Shown here: positions 34,141 to 42,368 of the stretch, piece by piece
Layout: every line of letters begins with the position of its first letter
Numbering within the stretch: the first letter of the stretch is position 1
NCBI GenBank assembly: GCA_045631425.1
Contig: JAZQUR010000084.1
Location: 1-64,000 of the forward strand
Origin: Treponema_I sp045631425
GTDB lineage: Bacteria; Spirochaetota; Spirochaetia; Treponematales; Treponemataceae
DNA: 64,000 nucleotides
Direction: 5' to 3'
Notes under the pieces: generated by a model
Databases searched by the model: none
What the model was told of the DNA's origin: nothing
The model's input: only the letters and a program-made list of their open reading frames with translations
Translations under genes and position numbers: made by a program

Positions 34141-35907
34141 ATGAAGAAAAAATCGCTTACTTTAATACTCGCACTACTATTTTTATTTAAGGGCTTTGCA
34201 TTAGACAATGGTCAAAAAATTTGGTCTATCGATTCTGAAGTTTATCAATGTATAAAATCCTTATACATAATGGAAGGATTAGCAGCTCCATCCTCAAGCG
34301 GACCTTGGAGTACAAACGAACTTTTGGAAATGACCGCTCTTCTAAAAGACGAAACTTCTTATCTCTACAAATATGTTACAGAAGAATTAACAAAGGCTCC
34401 GCGAACTCAACCACGAGAAAATCTTGGGCTAAATTTTGGAACCGAGTTAAATCTAGAAGCATTTGCACGAACAAATACTGACAAAGATTTTGCAAATCTT
34501 GACACTCTTTCATACGAACGACAAGATATGAAACCCTTTTTTCAATTTAATTGGGAAACCTTTGCAACAGATACATTCTACAGTTACCTAGGATTAGATG
34601 TTAGAAATACCTTCCATGGAAATGAAAAAGGCGATTTTGGGTACAGTAACTTTTCTACAAATCTTTTATTCTTCCAAGATCTCTCTCTAAATGTTCCTCT
34701 TCTAAGTCCAAACTTTCCACAAAGAGGGTTTGTTTCTTTCGGTGCAAAAAACTGGAATGCACAAATCGGAAAAGACAGACTCTCTTGGGGAAACGGAGAA
34801 AGTGGTAATTTCGCAATTTCAAATAATCTTCCGGCTCACCATTTTTTACGCTTTTCTACATTTTTTAACTCACTCAAATATTCTTTCTTAACAAGCTTTT
34901 TCCCACACCAAAAAATGTACTACAAAGGTGATAATTGGTCTAATAATAGTCCTCAATATACAAAAACACAAGGCTTAAGATTTTATCTCGCCCACAGAAT
35001 TGAAGGACGTTTTTTTAATGATAAACTTAATACATCCTTAACAGAAGCAATTATATATCAGTCTGATGATGGAACAGTTAATCCTCGCATTTTTAACCCA
35101 GTTGATATGTTCCACAATTACTACATTCGCTCAAATGCAAATTCAACTCTAATTTTTGAATTCGACTACGCACCAATAAAAAAATTGAATATTTACGGAC
35201 AAATTATTGTAGATGACCTTGCAATTCCAGGAGAAGGTATCAATAGTGAAAAACCTATACAATATCCAGATGCTATGGGATATATGCTAGGTGCAAAAAC
35301 AAGTTTTGAATTAAACAAAGGGGTGTTCTACGGTTCATTTGAAGCAGTAAAAACAGATCCTTTCTTATATCTTCGAGATGCAGCAGATCCATATGCTGTA
35401 AATCCATCTGGATATGGAATCGACTACGTTGTTGCATTTAGCGAATTTAATAATATGTATGGAAATCACTACGATGAATATTTCCTCGGATACAAATACG
35501 GTGGAGACGCTCTTGTATTTAATCTAAACGCAGGATGGAACAACTATAAAAACCTTTCTATCGAAGGAAATATTTTCTATATGCTTCACGGTACAATGGA
35601 TAAATGGTCAGTTTGGACACAAGTTGGAGATGGAAGCAATCCAGATTACCCAAAATGGGATGAAATTGGAAGTTTAACAACATCGCATCCAACAAATAAT
35701 AAAAAAAATAATGAAGATGCAAAATCCCGTGACGCAATTTCACAAACTTTGATTTGTGGCGTAAACGTAACATACAAAGTAAAACCAACTGTTAAACTTT
35801 TTGCACAACAAGATGTTGTTTTTGTAAACAATTACGGAAATCACGCTGGAGTTCAAAAAGCTGATTTCCAACTTGCTATCGGTGCAAACATAAACTTCGA
35901 ATATTAA
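34141..35907 (+). CDS. Outer-membrane beta-barrel protein, tandem copy 1
   Basis: A 588-residue protein with a signal peptide (residues 1-20, ending KGFA). A helical N-terminal region follows (SEVYQCIKSLYIMEGLAAPS and NELLEMTALLKDE), then a long barrel region with WNAQIGKDRLSWGNGESGNF, and a C-terminal strand NINFEY. The GKDRLSWGNG region recalls Wzi-type capsule-anchoring barrels, but this is tentative. The next gene (36196) is a paralogue over its full length, including the downstream terminator. Such tandem families in treponemes are usually surface-exposed. Start at 34141 has GGGAG upstream; earlier in-frame codons fall inside the promoter. Confidence 0.78.
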   Translation: MKKKSLTLILALLFLFKGFALDNGQKIWSIDSEVYQCIKSLYIMEGLAAPSSSGPWSTNELLEMTALLKDETSYLYKYVTEELTKAPRTQPRENLGLNFGTELNLEAFARTNTDKDFANLDTLSYERQDMKPFFQFNWETFATDTFYSYLGLDVRNTFHGNEKGDFGYSNFSTNLLFFQDLSLNVPLLSPNFPQRGFVSFGAKNWNAQIGKDRLSWGNGESGNFAISNNLPAHHFLRFSTFFNSLKYSFLTSFFPHQKMYYKGDNWSNNSPQYTKTQGLRFYLAHRIEGRFFNDKLNTSLTEAIIYQSDDGTVNPRIFNPVDMFHNYYIRSNANSTLIFEFDYAPIKKLNIYGQIIVDDLAIPGEGINSEKPIQYPDAMGYMLGAKTSFELNKGVFYGSFEAVKTDPFLYLRDAADPYAVNPSGYGIDYVVAFSEFNNMYGNHYDEYFLGYKYGGDALVFNLNAGWNNYKNLSIEGNIFYMLHGTMDKWSVWTQVGDGSNPDYPKWDEIGSLTTSHPTNNKKNNEDAKSRDAISQTLICGVNVTYKVKPTVKLFAQQDVVFVNNYGNHAGVQKADFQLAIGANINFEY

Positions 35908-35924
35908 CAGTTTTTAACTTAAAC

Positions 35925-35976
35925 AAAAAAGCTGACAAAATGCAGATATTTATCTCGCTCCTGTCAGCTTTTTTTC
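35925..35976 (+). terminator. Terminator of tandem barrel gene 1
   Basis: AAAAAGCTGACA pairs with TGTCAGCTTTTT, followed by T. Its sequence, and the bases between stop and stem, are almost identical to those after copy 2 (38004-38055), so the duplication included the terminator. Confidence 0.85.
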
Positions 35977-36043
35977 GTATAAATCAGCTGTAAACCACTG
36001 AAAAAATTTTCCAAATTACTTTTATATAAAATACTTCTCAACC

Positions 36044-36190
36044 TTGACATGTGAATAACCAAAGGATAAAATTTACTTATCAATTTTCAAATTGATATAA
36101 AAATTTATTTCGATTCTAAAATATTTGAAGAATCGAAACAACGGTAAGTCAAGTAGTTAAATAAAACGTCACTTGACACCTATATTGGAG
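36044..36190 (+). promoter_or_regulatory. Promoter and three-hairpin leader of tandem barrel gene 2
   Basis: TTGACA (36044-36049), 17 bp, TAAAAT (36067-36072). The leader of about 117 bases carries three hairpins: TATCAATTT with AAATTGATA (36078-36097), a perfect 10-bp stem TTTCGATTCT with AGAATCGAAA (36108-36138), and GTCAAGT with ACTTGAC (36148-36177). The last ends nine bases before GGAG. Copy 1 lacks this leader. Confidence 0.55.
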
Positions 36191-36195
36191 TCCTT

Positions 36196-37986
36196 ATGAA
36201 GAAGAAAGCATTTATTTTAGTACTCACACTACTAATTTTGTTCAAAGGTTTTGCATTAGACAATGGTCAGAAAATTTGGCAAACCGATTCAGAAGTTTAT
36301 CAATGCATAAAATCCTTATACATTATGCAGGGATTAGCAGCACCATCTTCTAGCGGTCCTTGGAGTACAAACGAACTTCTAGAAATGACAAAACTTCTAA
36401 AAGACGATGGCTCTTATCTATACAACTACGTAATAGAAGAATTAACAAAAGCTCCTCGCAAACAACCAGATGAAAATCTTGGTTTCAATTTTGGAATTGA
36501 TTTAAATCTTGAAGCATATACTAGAACAAACACAGATACAGATTTCGCAAACATTGAAACCCTAGCATACGACAGACAAGATATGAAACCGTTTTTTCAA
36601 TTTAATTGGGAAACATTTGCAACAGACCACTTTTACGGATATTTCGGATTTGATATTGGAAACTGTTTTCATGGAAATACTAAAGGAGAATTCGGATATT
36701 CAAATATCACTACAAACATTCTTCTTTTCCAAGACTTAAATTTCAACCTAGGTTTATTAAGTTTTAATTTTCCACAAAGAGCATTTGTTTCTTTTGGAGG
36801 AAAAAATTGGAACGTACAAATCGGAAAAGATAGACTTTCTTGGGGTAACGGAGAAACAGGAAACTTCGCTATTTCGGATAATATTCCTGCTCATTCTCTA
36901 GCACGATTTACAACATTCTTCAAATCATATAAATATACATTCTTAACAAGTTTCTTCCCTCACCAATTAATGTACTATAAAAATGATTACGATCCTGTTA
37001 ATGGTTGGTATTTACATTGGTCTGATCAAGGTGACCAAGCGAAGGCAGCTCAAGGTTTAAGATTTTACATGGCTCACAGAATTGAAGGTAGATTCTTTGA
37101 TAATAAACTTTCTGCTTCTCTAACAGAAGCTATTATGTATCAATCTGATGATGGAACTGTAAATCCAAAAATCTTTAATCCAGTTGATTTTTTCCATAAT
37201 TATTATATTCGTTCAAATGCAAACTCAACACTTATTTTGGAAATGGATTATTCTCCTATTAAACATCTAAATATTTATGGACAATTTATTGCCGATGAAT
37301 TTGCGTTACCAGTTGAACCAACTGGTAAAACATCACCAAAAGCATTCCCAAGTGCTACAGGATTTATGCTTGGTGCAAAAACAAGTTTTGAACTAAAAGA
37401 TGGTTTATTCTATGGTTCATTTGAAACCGTAAAAACAGATCCATTCCTATACCTTCGATATAACGCAGGTTCAGATGATCCAAACACTTATGGACTAGAC
37501 TACATTGTTGGTTATAGCGAGTTTAATACTATTAGTGGTGCAACTGTTTTTGACGAATATTTCCTCGGATATCAATACGGTGGAGATGCTCTTGTATTTA
37601 ACCTAAATGCAGGATGGAACAACTATAAAAACCTTTCTATCGAAGGTAATATTTTCTTCATGGCTCATGGTACATTTGATAAATGGACAAATTGGTCTCA
37701 AATCGGAAATGGAAGTGATCCAAGCGTTCCAAAATATGACCAATTTGAAGGTTTAACATCTACACATCCAACTTACAACAAAAAGGATAATGCAGATGCT
37801 CAAACTCGTGACGCAATTTCACAAACTTTGATTTGTGGCGTAAACGTAACATACAAAGTAAAACCAACTGTTAAACTTTTCGCACAACAAGATGTTGTTT
37901 TCGTAAACAATTACGGAAATCACGCTGGTGTTCAAAAACTTGATTTCCAACTTGCCTTGGGCGCAAACATCAATTTTGAATATTAA
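36196..37986 (+). CDS. Outer-membrane beta-barrel protein, tandem copy 2
   Basis: A 596-residue paralogue of the protein at 34141, similar along its whole length: signal peptide ending KGFA, SEVYQCIKSLYIMQGLAAPS, WNVQIGKDRLSWGNGETGNF, and a C-terminus from DAISQTLICGVNVTYKVKPT to NINFEY that is nearly identical. Divergence is concentrated in loops, for example around residues 270-290, where copy 2 has an insertion (DPVNGWYLHWSDQGDQAKA), and near 375-385 and 490-510. That is the pattern expected for surface loops. It has its own promoter and long structured leader, so the two copies can be expressed differently. GGAG precedes the ATG. Confidence 0.78.
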   Translation: MKKKAFILVLTLLILFKGFALDNGQKIWQTDSEVYQCIKSLYIMQGLAAPSSSGPWSTNELLEMTKLLKDDGSYLYNYVIEELTKAPRKQPDENLGFNFGIDLNLEAYTRTNTDTDFANIETLAYDRQDMKPFFQFNWETFATDHFYGYFGFDIGNCFHGNTKGEFGYSNITTNILLFQDLNFNLGLLSFNFPQRAFVSFGGKNWNVQIGKDRLSWGNGETGNFAISDNIPAHSLARFTTFFKSYKYTFLTSFFPHQLMYYKNDYDPVNGWYLHWSDQGDQAKAAQGLRFYMAHRIEGRFFDNKLSASLTEAIMYQSDDGTVNPKIFNPVDFFHNYYIRSNANSTLILEMDYSPIKHLNIYGQFIADEFALPVEPTGKTSPKAFPSATGFMLGAKTSFELKDGLFYGSFETVKTDPFLYLRYNAGSDDPNTYGLDYIVGYSEFNTISGATVFDEYFLGYQYGGDALVFNLNAGWNNYKNLSIEGNIFFMAHGTFDKWTNWSQIGNGSDPSVPKYDQFEGLTSTHPTYNKKDNADAQTRDAISQTLICGVNVTYKVKPTVKLFAQQDVVFVNNYGNHAGVQKLDFQLALGANINFEY

Positions 37987-38003
37987 CAGTTTTTAACTTA
38001 AAC

Positions 38004-38055
38004 AAAAAAGCTGACAAGATGCAGAAATATTTCTCGCACCTGTCAGCTTTTTTTT
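38004..38055 (+). terminator. Terminator of tandem barrel gene 2
   Basis: AAAAAGCTGACA pairs with TGTCAGCTTTTTTTT, a duplicate of the terminator after copy 1 with a few base changes in the loop. Confidence 0.85.
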
Positions 38056-38112
38056 ACTGAAAATTTATCTTTATGGTTTACTTTTCAAAAACCCTTCGTA
38101 TATAATCCCAAT

Positions 38113-38655
38113 ATGAACAAAACAATCCGACTTGCCACTTTAAATGACGCTGAAAAAATCCTTGCTATCTACTCAAAATACATCAAAAATACAACCATCA
38201 CGTTTGAAGTTGAAGTCCCAACTTTAGAAGCTTTCCAAACTCGCATGAAAAACATCATGAGTTTTTTCCCTTGGCTAGTTTGCGAAATTGACGGAGAAAT
38301 CGCTGGCTATGCTTACGCTTCAAAACATGGAGAACGAGCCGCATACCGTTGGTCCGCTGATTTATCCGTTTACATAGATGAAAATTTCCAACGACATCAC
38401 ATCGGAACAGATTTATACAACGAACTTATAGATTTACTAAAAAAACAAGGGATGTACACAGTTTACGCCGCAATCTCCACCCCAAATCCAAAAAGTGAGT
38501 CTTTCCACCAATCCTATGGTTTTAAAAGAATCGGGGAGTTCAAAAATGTTGGCCACAAAATGAATCAATGGCTTGGGGTAACTTGGTACGACTTACAAAT
38601 TGCTGAATACCTTTCAAATCCCCAAGAACCCATAGCATTCCCTAAACTACAGTAG
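38113..38655 (+). CDS. GNAT-family N-acetyltransferase
   Basis: A 180-residue acetyltransferase. The N-terminus IRLATLNDAEKILAIYSKYI and the acetyl-CoA region (YIDENFQRHHIGTDLYNELI), with NPKSESFHQSYGFKRIGEFK, fit the phosphinothricin/L-amino-acid acetyltransferase branch. Substrate unknown. TATAAT (38101-38106) ends six bases before the ATG with no Shine-Dalgarno, a probable leaderless transcript. The 3' end overlaps the convergent FAD oxidoreductase gene by nine bases. Confidence 0.85.
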   Translation: MNKTIRLATLNDAEKILAIYSKYIKNTTITFEVEVPTLEAFQTRMKNIMSFFPWLVCEIDGEIAGYAYASKHGERAAYRWSADLSVYIDENFQRHHIGTDLYNELIDLLKKQGMYTVYAAISTPNPKSESFHQSYGFKRIGEFKNVGHKMNQWLGVTWYDLQIAEYLSNPQEPIAFPKLQ

Positions 38656-40293
38656 TTTTTCTGCAACTTTTTTAGCAGCGTTTTCCCCATCCATAGCCGA
38701 AGAAACAATTCCTCCAGAATAGCCAGAACCTTCTCCACATGGGAAAAGATTTTCCAAAAAGGCGCTTTCAAAAGTTTCCTTATCCCGCACAATTCTAACT
38801 GGTGTTGAAGTTCGTGTTTCCGGAGCAATCAACAAAGCATTTGGGCAGATAAAACCTTGCATTTGCTTATTAAAATCTGCAAAACCTTGTTTCAATCTCT
38901 CTGAAATATGATTTGGCAACAACTCGTTCAAATCCACAGACACAATTCCCGGTGTATAAGTTGTTTCTGGCAAATTTTCTGATTTTCGCCCAGCCAAAAA
39001 GTCTACTAAGCGCTGTGCCGGAGCCGCTTGTGGATTAATATCTAAAGATCCACCATTTTCCTTCACTAAATCCATAGCTCTTTCTTCGATTTCAGTTCGT
39101 AGGAAAAGCCCAGCCAAAACGCTTTCATTTTCGATTATCGACTTACAATCCTCTGGTGTAGTTTCCACAACTATTGCCGCATTTGAGAATTTTCCCTTTC
39201 GACTAGATGGTGACATTCCATTTACAACAATTCCCTTTTTGTTAGATGCAGATGGCACAACCAATCCACCAGGACACATACAAAAGGAATACACACCTCG
39301 CTCTGCAACTTGTGTAGTTAGTCGATATTCTGCAGGTGGCAAATCCATAGTTTTTTCACGCCCATGATATTGAATTTTGTCTATCAATTCTCGAGGATGT
39401 TCAACTCTCACACCCATGGCAAAAGTTTTTGCTTCCAAAGCATTTGGTTCAATTTGATATAAAATCTCATAAATATCAGCTGCCGAATGTCCAGTTGCCA
39501 AAATCACAGAATCTGCTTTTATCGTTGTGATTTCACTAGTTTCTAAGTTTTCCACAACTATTCCACTGATTTTAGGTTTTCCACAGGACTTTTCCACAAG
39601 GATATCCACAAGTTTTGTGGAAAACTTCACTTCTCCACCACAATTTCTAATTGTATCGCAAATCCTGTTTATGATTCCAGGAAGTTTATCTGTCCCAATA
39701 TGAGGATGTGCATCTGTTAAAATCGCATCTGTTGCTCCGTGATAATTTAGCACGGCCAAAATCTTTGCAATATTTCCACGCTTATTTGAACGGGTAAAAA
39801 GCTTTCCATCAGAGAATGTTCCAGCACCGCCAGCACCAAAACAATAATTCGAATCATCGTTCAAATATCCATCTCTACTGATTTTCGCAATATCGATTTT
39901 ACGCTGACTTGTGGAAGGACCTCTATCAATTACAATTGGTTTTATTCCTTTTTCCAAAAGTGCTAAAGCAGCAAAAAGCCCTGCAGGTCCAGCCCCAACC
40001 ACAACAACTTCTTTACAATCTTTCACATCAGTTAGATTTTTCCAAGTTGGCTCAAACTTTCCACCAGCTTCAAATCCCTCTGGCTTTTCTCCCTTCGTGT
40101 ACACGTCATAACGAAGATGAGTTTTTACAGTTTTATGTCGCGCGTCTAAAGATTTTTTTCTAAAAACAAAAGCTGAAATATCACTCTTTTTTATGTTTAT
40201 GCGTTTTTTCGCCAATTCCTTGATAGCAAGATTTTTTAATTCATCTTCATCAGGGATTTTACTTGATTGAATTGTAATTGTAACTTGAAACAT
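38647..40293 (-). CDS. FAD-dependent oxidoreductase (COG2509-like)
   Basis: A 548-residue flavoprotein. An N-terminal domain (about 1-85) of mixed alpha/beta character precedes the Rossmann motif VVVGAGPAGLFAALALLEKG (about 97-116). FGAGGAGTFSDGKL, VILATGHSAADI and the C-terminal GEGSGYSGGIVSSAMDGENA (second FAD contact) follow. This layout matches an uncharacterised family often annotated FAD-dependent dehydrogenase; reaction unknown. It is downstream of the ZIP transporter and diguanylate cyclase genes with gaps of five and six bases, so all three are one operon. Confidence 0.85.
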   Translation of the reverse strand: MFQVTITIQSSKIPDEDELKNLAIKELAKKRINIKKSDISAFVFRKKSLDARHKTVKTHLRYDVYTKGEKPEGFEAGGKFEPTWKNLTDVKDCKEVVVVGAGPAGLFAALALLEKGIKPIVIDRGPSTSQRKIDIAKISRDGYLNDDSNYCFGAGGAGTFSDGKLFTRSNKRGNIAKILAVLNYHGATDAILTDAHPHIGTDKLPGIINRICDTIRNCGGEVKFSTKLVDILVEKSCGKPKISGIVVENLETSEITTIKADSVILATGHSAADIYEILYQIEPNALEAKTFAMGVRVEHPRELIDKIQYHGREKTMDLPPAEYRLTTQVAERGVYSFCMCPGGLVVPSASNKKGIVVNGMSPSSRKGKFSNAAIVVETTPEDCKSIIENESVLAGLFLRTEIEERAMDLVKENGGSLDINPQAAPAQRLVDFLAGRKSENLPETTYTPGIVSVDLNELLPNHISERLKQGFADFNKQMQGFICPNALLIAPETRTSTPVRIVRDKETFESAFLENLFPCGEGSGYSGGIVSSAMDGENAAKKVAEKLL

Positions 40294-40298
40294 TTATT

Positions 40299-41078
40299 TT
40301 ACCCTAAAGCAATATCTAAAATCATCATTAAAATAAATCCAAGCCCAAAACCAATTGTGCCATTGTTTGAATGTTCACCTTCTGAAGCTTCTGGAATTAG
40401 CTCTTCCACAACAACAAAAAGCATGGCCCCAGCTGCAAATCCTAGTAAATATGGCAAAATTGGAACCACAAATTGAGCCAGTAAAACAGTTATTATTGCA
40501 GCGATTGGCTCCACAATTCCAGAAAGCATTCCAGATAAAAAGGCTTTTCCCTTGGATTCACCGTTACTTTTCAATGGAAGTGAAATAATCGCCCCTTCTG
40601 GAAAGTTCTGAATTGCAATCCCCACAGAAAGTGCAATAGCTCCAGCCAAACTCATTGTGGTATTTCCTGCAAGAACACCGGCCAAAACCACACCCACAGC
40701 CATTCCCTCAGGAATATTGTGCAAAGTTACAGCTAAAACCAGCATAGTTGTCTTTTTTAACTGGGATTTTGGCCCGTCTGGAACATCAGTGTTTATATGC
40801 AAGTGAGGAATAATTTTATCCAACAAGAAAAGAAAAGCCATTCCCAAAGCAACACCAACAGCTGCAGGAAGAAAAGCAAGTTTCCCCATGGCTTCAGAAC
40901 TTTCGATTGCTGGCATAATCAAAGACCAAACAGAAGCGGCCACCATTACGCCAGAGGCAAAACCCAGCAATAATTTTTCAAAATTACGATTTAATTGATT
41001 TTTTAAAAATAAAACAGTTCCTGCCCCAAAAGTTGTTCCTAAAAAAGGCAAGAGAAGAATTGGTAAAAGTGCTGTCAT
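40299..41078 (-). CDS. ZIP family metal transporter
   Basis: A 259-residue inner-membrane transporter with eight helices. The metal path carries HNIPEGMAVGVVLAG (helix 4) and QNFPEGAIISLPL (helix 5), followed by VVEELIPEASEG. A histidine-containing loop (KIIPHLHINTD) lies after helix 3. It imports zinc or another divalent cation. Middle gene of the diguanylate cyclase, ZIP, FAD oxidoreductase operon. Confidence 0.9.
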   Translation of the reverse strand: MTALLPILLLPFLGTTFGAGTVLFLKNQLNRNFEKLLLGFASGVMVAASVWSLIMPAIESSEAMGKLAFLPAAVGVALGMAFLFLLDKIIPHLHINTDVPDGPKSQLKKTTMLVLAVTLHNIPEGMAVGVVLAGVLAGNTTMSLAGAIALSVGIAIQNFPEGAIISLPLKSNGESKGKAFLSGMLSGIVEPIAAIITVLLAQFVVPILPYLLGFAAGAMLFVVVEELIPEASEGEHSNNGTIGFGLGFILMMILDIALG

Positions 41079-41084
41079 TTTTTC

Positions 41085-42200
41085 TTAATCCTTGTGAGAA
41101 CTATCGATAAAGGAATCAAAAATAGCGTCGTTTTCAGAAAGACCTTTTTGAATATTTCTAGCAACAACTCTATTTTTACCTTGGATTTTTCCCTTCATTA
41201 ATTGCTTATCTGCATCCACGATAATATGTTCTGCAGTATCACAATATGTAGAAGAACTAACTCCAAAAGTTAATGTAATATGAATTTCTGTTCCGCAATA
41301 ATTAAATCGTGCTTCATCAACAAGTTTTCTGATTTTTTCAATTTCATTAATTGCATCTTCATCAATATAATCACTAAACAAGAGTAAAAATTCTTCACCA
41401 CCCCAACGTCCAATTTTTACATCTTCTGGAAGATTTTTCCTTACTAAATCAGAAATCTGCACAAGAATAAAATCCCCACAATCGTGGCCGTATGTATCGT
41501 TTACTCGCTTAAAGTAGTCAATATCAAAAATACAAATAACAAAGTTTTTATCACGTGTATTTTTTTCATTTTCACATAAATAAAGAAATTCCCAAATCTT
41601 ACGACGATTACACAAACCAGTCAAAGGATCGTGATTTGCAATATGCATTAATTCTTCACGTTGATCTGCTTCTTTTTTATTTTTAGCTTTTAACATTCGT
41701 TCATAAGCGATACTTAACATTACAAAAGAACAAATAATAATAATAGTTGTAAAAATATAATGAGCTTTATAGAATTCTAGACCATAAATATATTTTTCTG
41801 GCAAAAATACCTTTGAGACAATCGTAATATAAAGACAAATCAATGTGGAAAATACCGCAAAAACAGGGCAAAGCCATTTCGGCTTTTTTAAATCAAATGT
41901 GAGCAAATAACATAACCCAGTTAATGTGAGAGGATATAACTCGACTCCAGCGCCAGCACCTGTTACTAAAGTAAAATATAAAGCAAATAAATCTAAATTA
42001 GTAAGTAAAACAAAAAGCGACACAAGTTCCGAAATCTTATTACGAAATAAGAAAATTGTTAATAACAACAAGAATGCAAATCCGCAATACAATTCAAGTG
42101 CAGGAATTTTTAAAATATGATAAACAGGAATCATGCCAACAAAAACAAGAATATTTGTTCTGAAATAAATGGATGTCAGTTTTCTATAAATTTTTCTCAC
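41085..42200 (-). CDS. Membrane diguanylate cyclase (GGDEF)
   Basis: A 371-residue protein with about six membrane helices in the first 185 residues and a C-terminal GGDEF domain. HDPLTGLCNRRKIWEFLYLC is followed by the active site GRWGGEEFLLLFSD. It makes cyclic di-GMP. The start is set at GTG, 42200. A perfect promoter, TTGACA-17-TATAAT, ends six bases before it, while an upstream in-frame ATG at 42308 lies beyond the promoter and would add 36 polar residues. The transcript is then leaderless with a GTG start. First gene of an operon with ZIP and FAD oxidoreductase genes. No inhibitory RxxD site is evident before the active site. Confidence 0.85.
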   Translation of the reverse strand: MRKIYRKLTSIYFRTNILVFVGMIPVYHILKIPALELYCGFAFLLLLTIFLFRNKISELVSLFVLLTNLDLFALYFTLVTGAGAGVELYPLTLTGLCYLLTFDLKKPKWLCPVFAVFSTLICLYITIVSKVFLPEKYIYGLEFYKAHYIFTTIIIICSFVMLSIAYERMLKAKNKKEADQREELMHIANHDPLTGLCNRRKIWEFLYLCENEKNTRDKNFVICIFDIDYFKRVNDTYGHDCGDFILVQISDLVRKNLPEDVKIGRWGGEEFLLLFSDYIDEDAINEIEKIRKLVDEARFNYCGTEIHITLTFGVSSSTYCDTAEHIIVDADKQLMKGKIQGKNRVVARNIQKGLSENDAIFDSFIDSSHKD

Positions 42201-42206
42201 GTCTAA

Positions 42207-42235
42207 ATTATAAAAAATAATTAGTTTAGTGTCAA
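42207..42235 (-). promoter_or_regulatory. Consensus promoter of the diguanylate cyclase operon
   Basis: Minus strand TTGACA (42235-42230), exactly 17 bp, TATAAT (42212-42207), then TTAGAC and the GTG start. Both hexamers are perfect sigma70 consensus, the strongest promoter seen in the window. Confidence 0.8.
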
Positions 42236-42368
42236 AATAATTTATTTTTTGATTACTTTTTATGAAAAAACTAAACAAAATGCGAATTATTTTCTTATTC
42301 GTCCTCAAAAAATTATTTTTTTTGTTTATTGCAATAGCATTTATCTGGTTGTATAATTATTAATTAGT

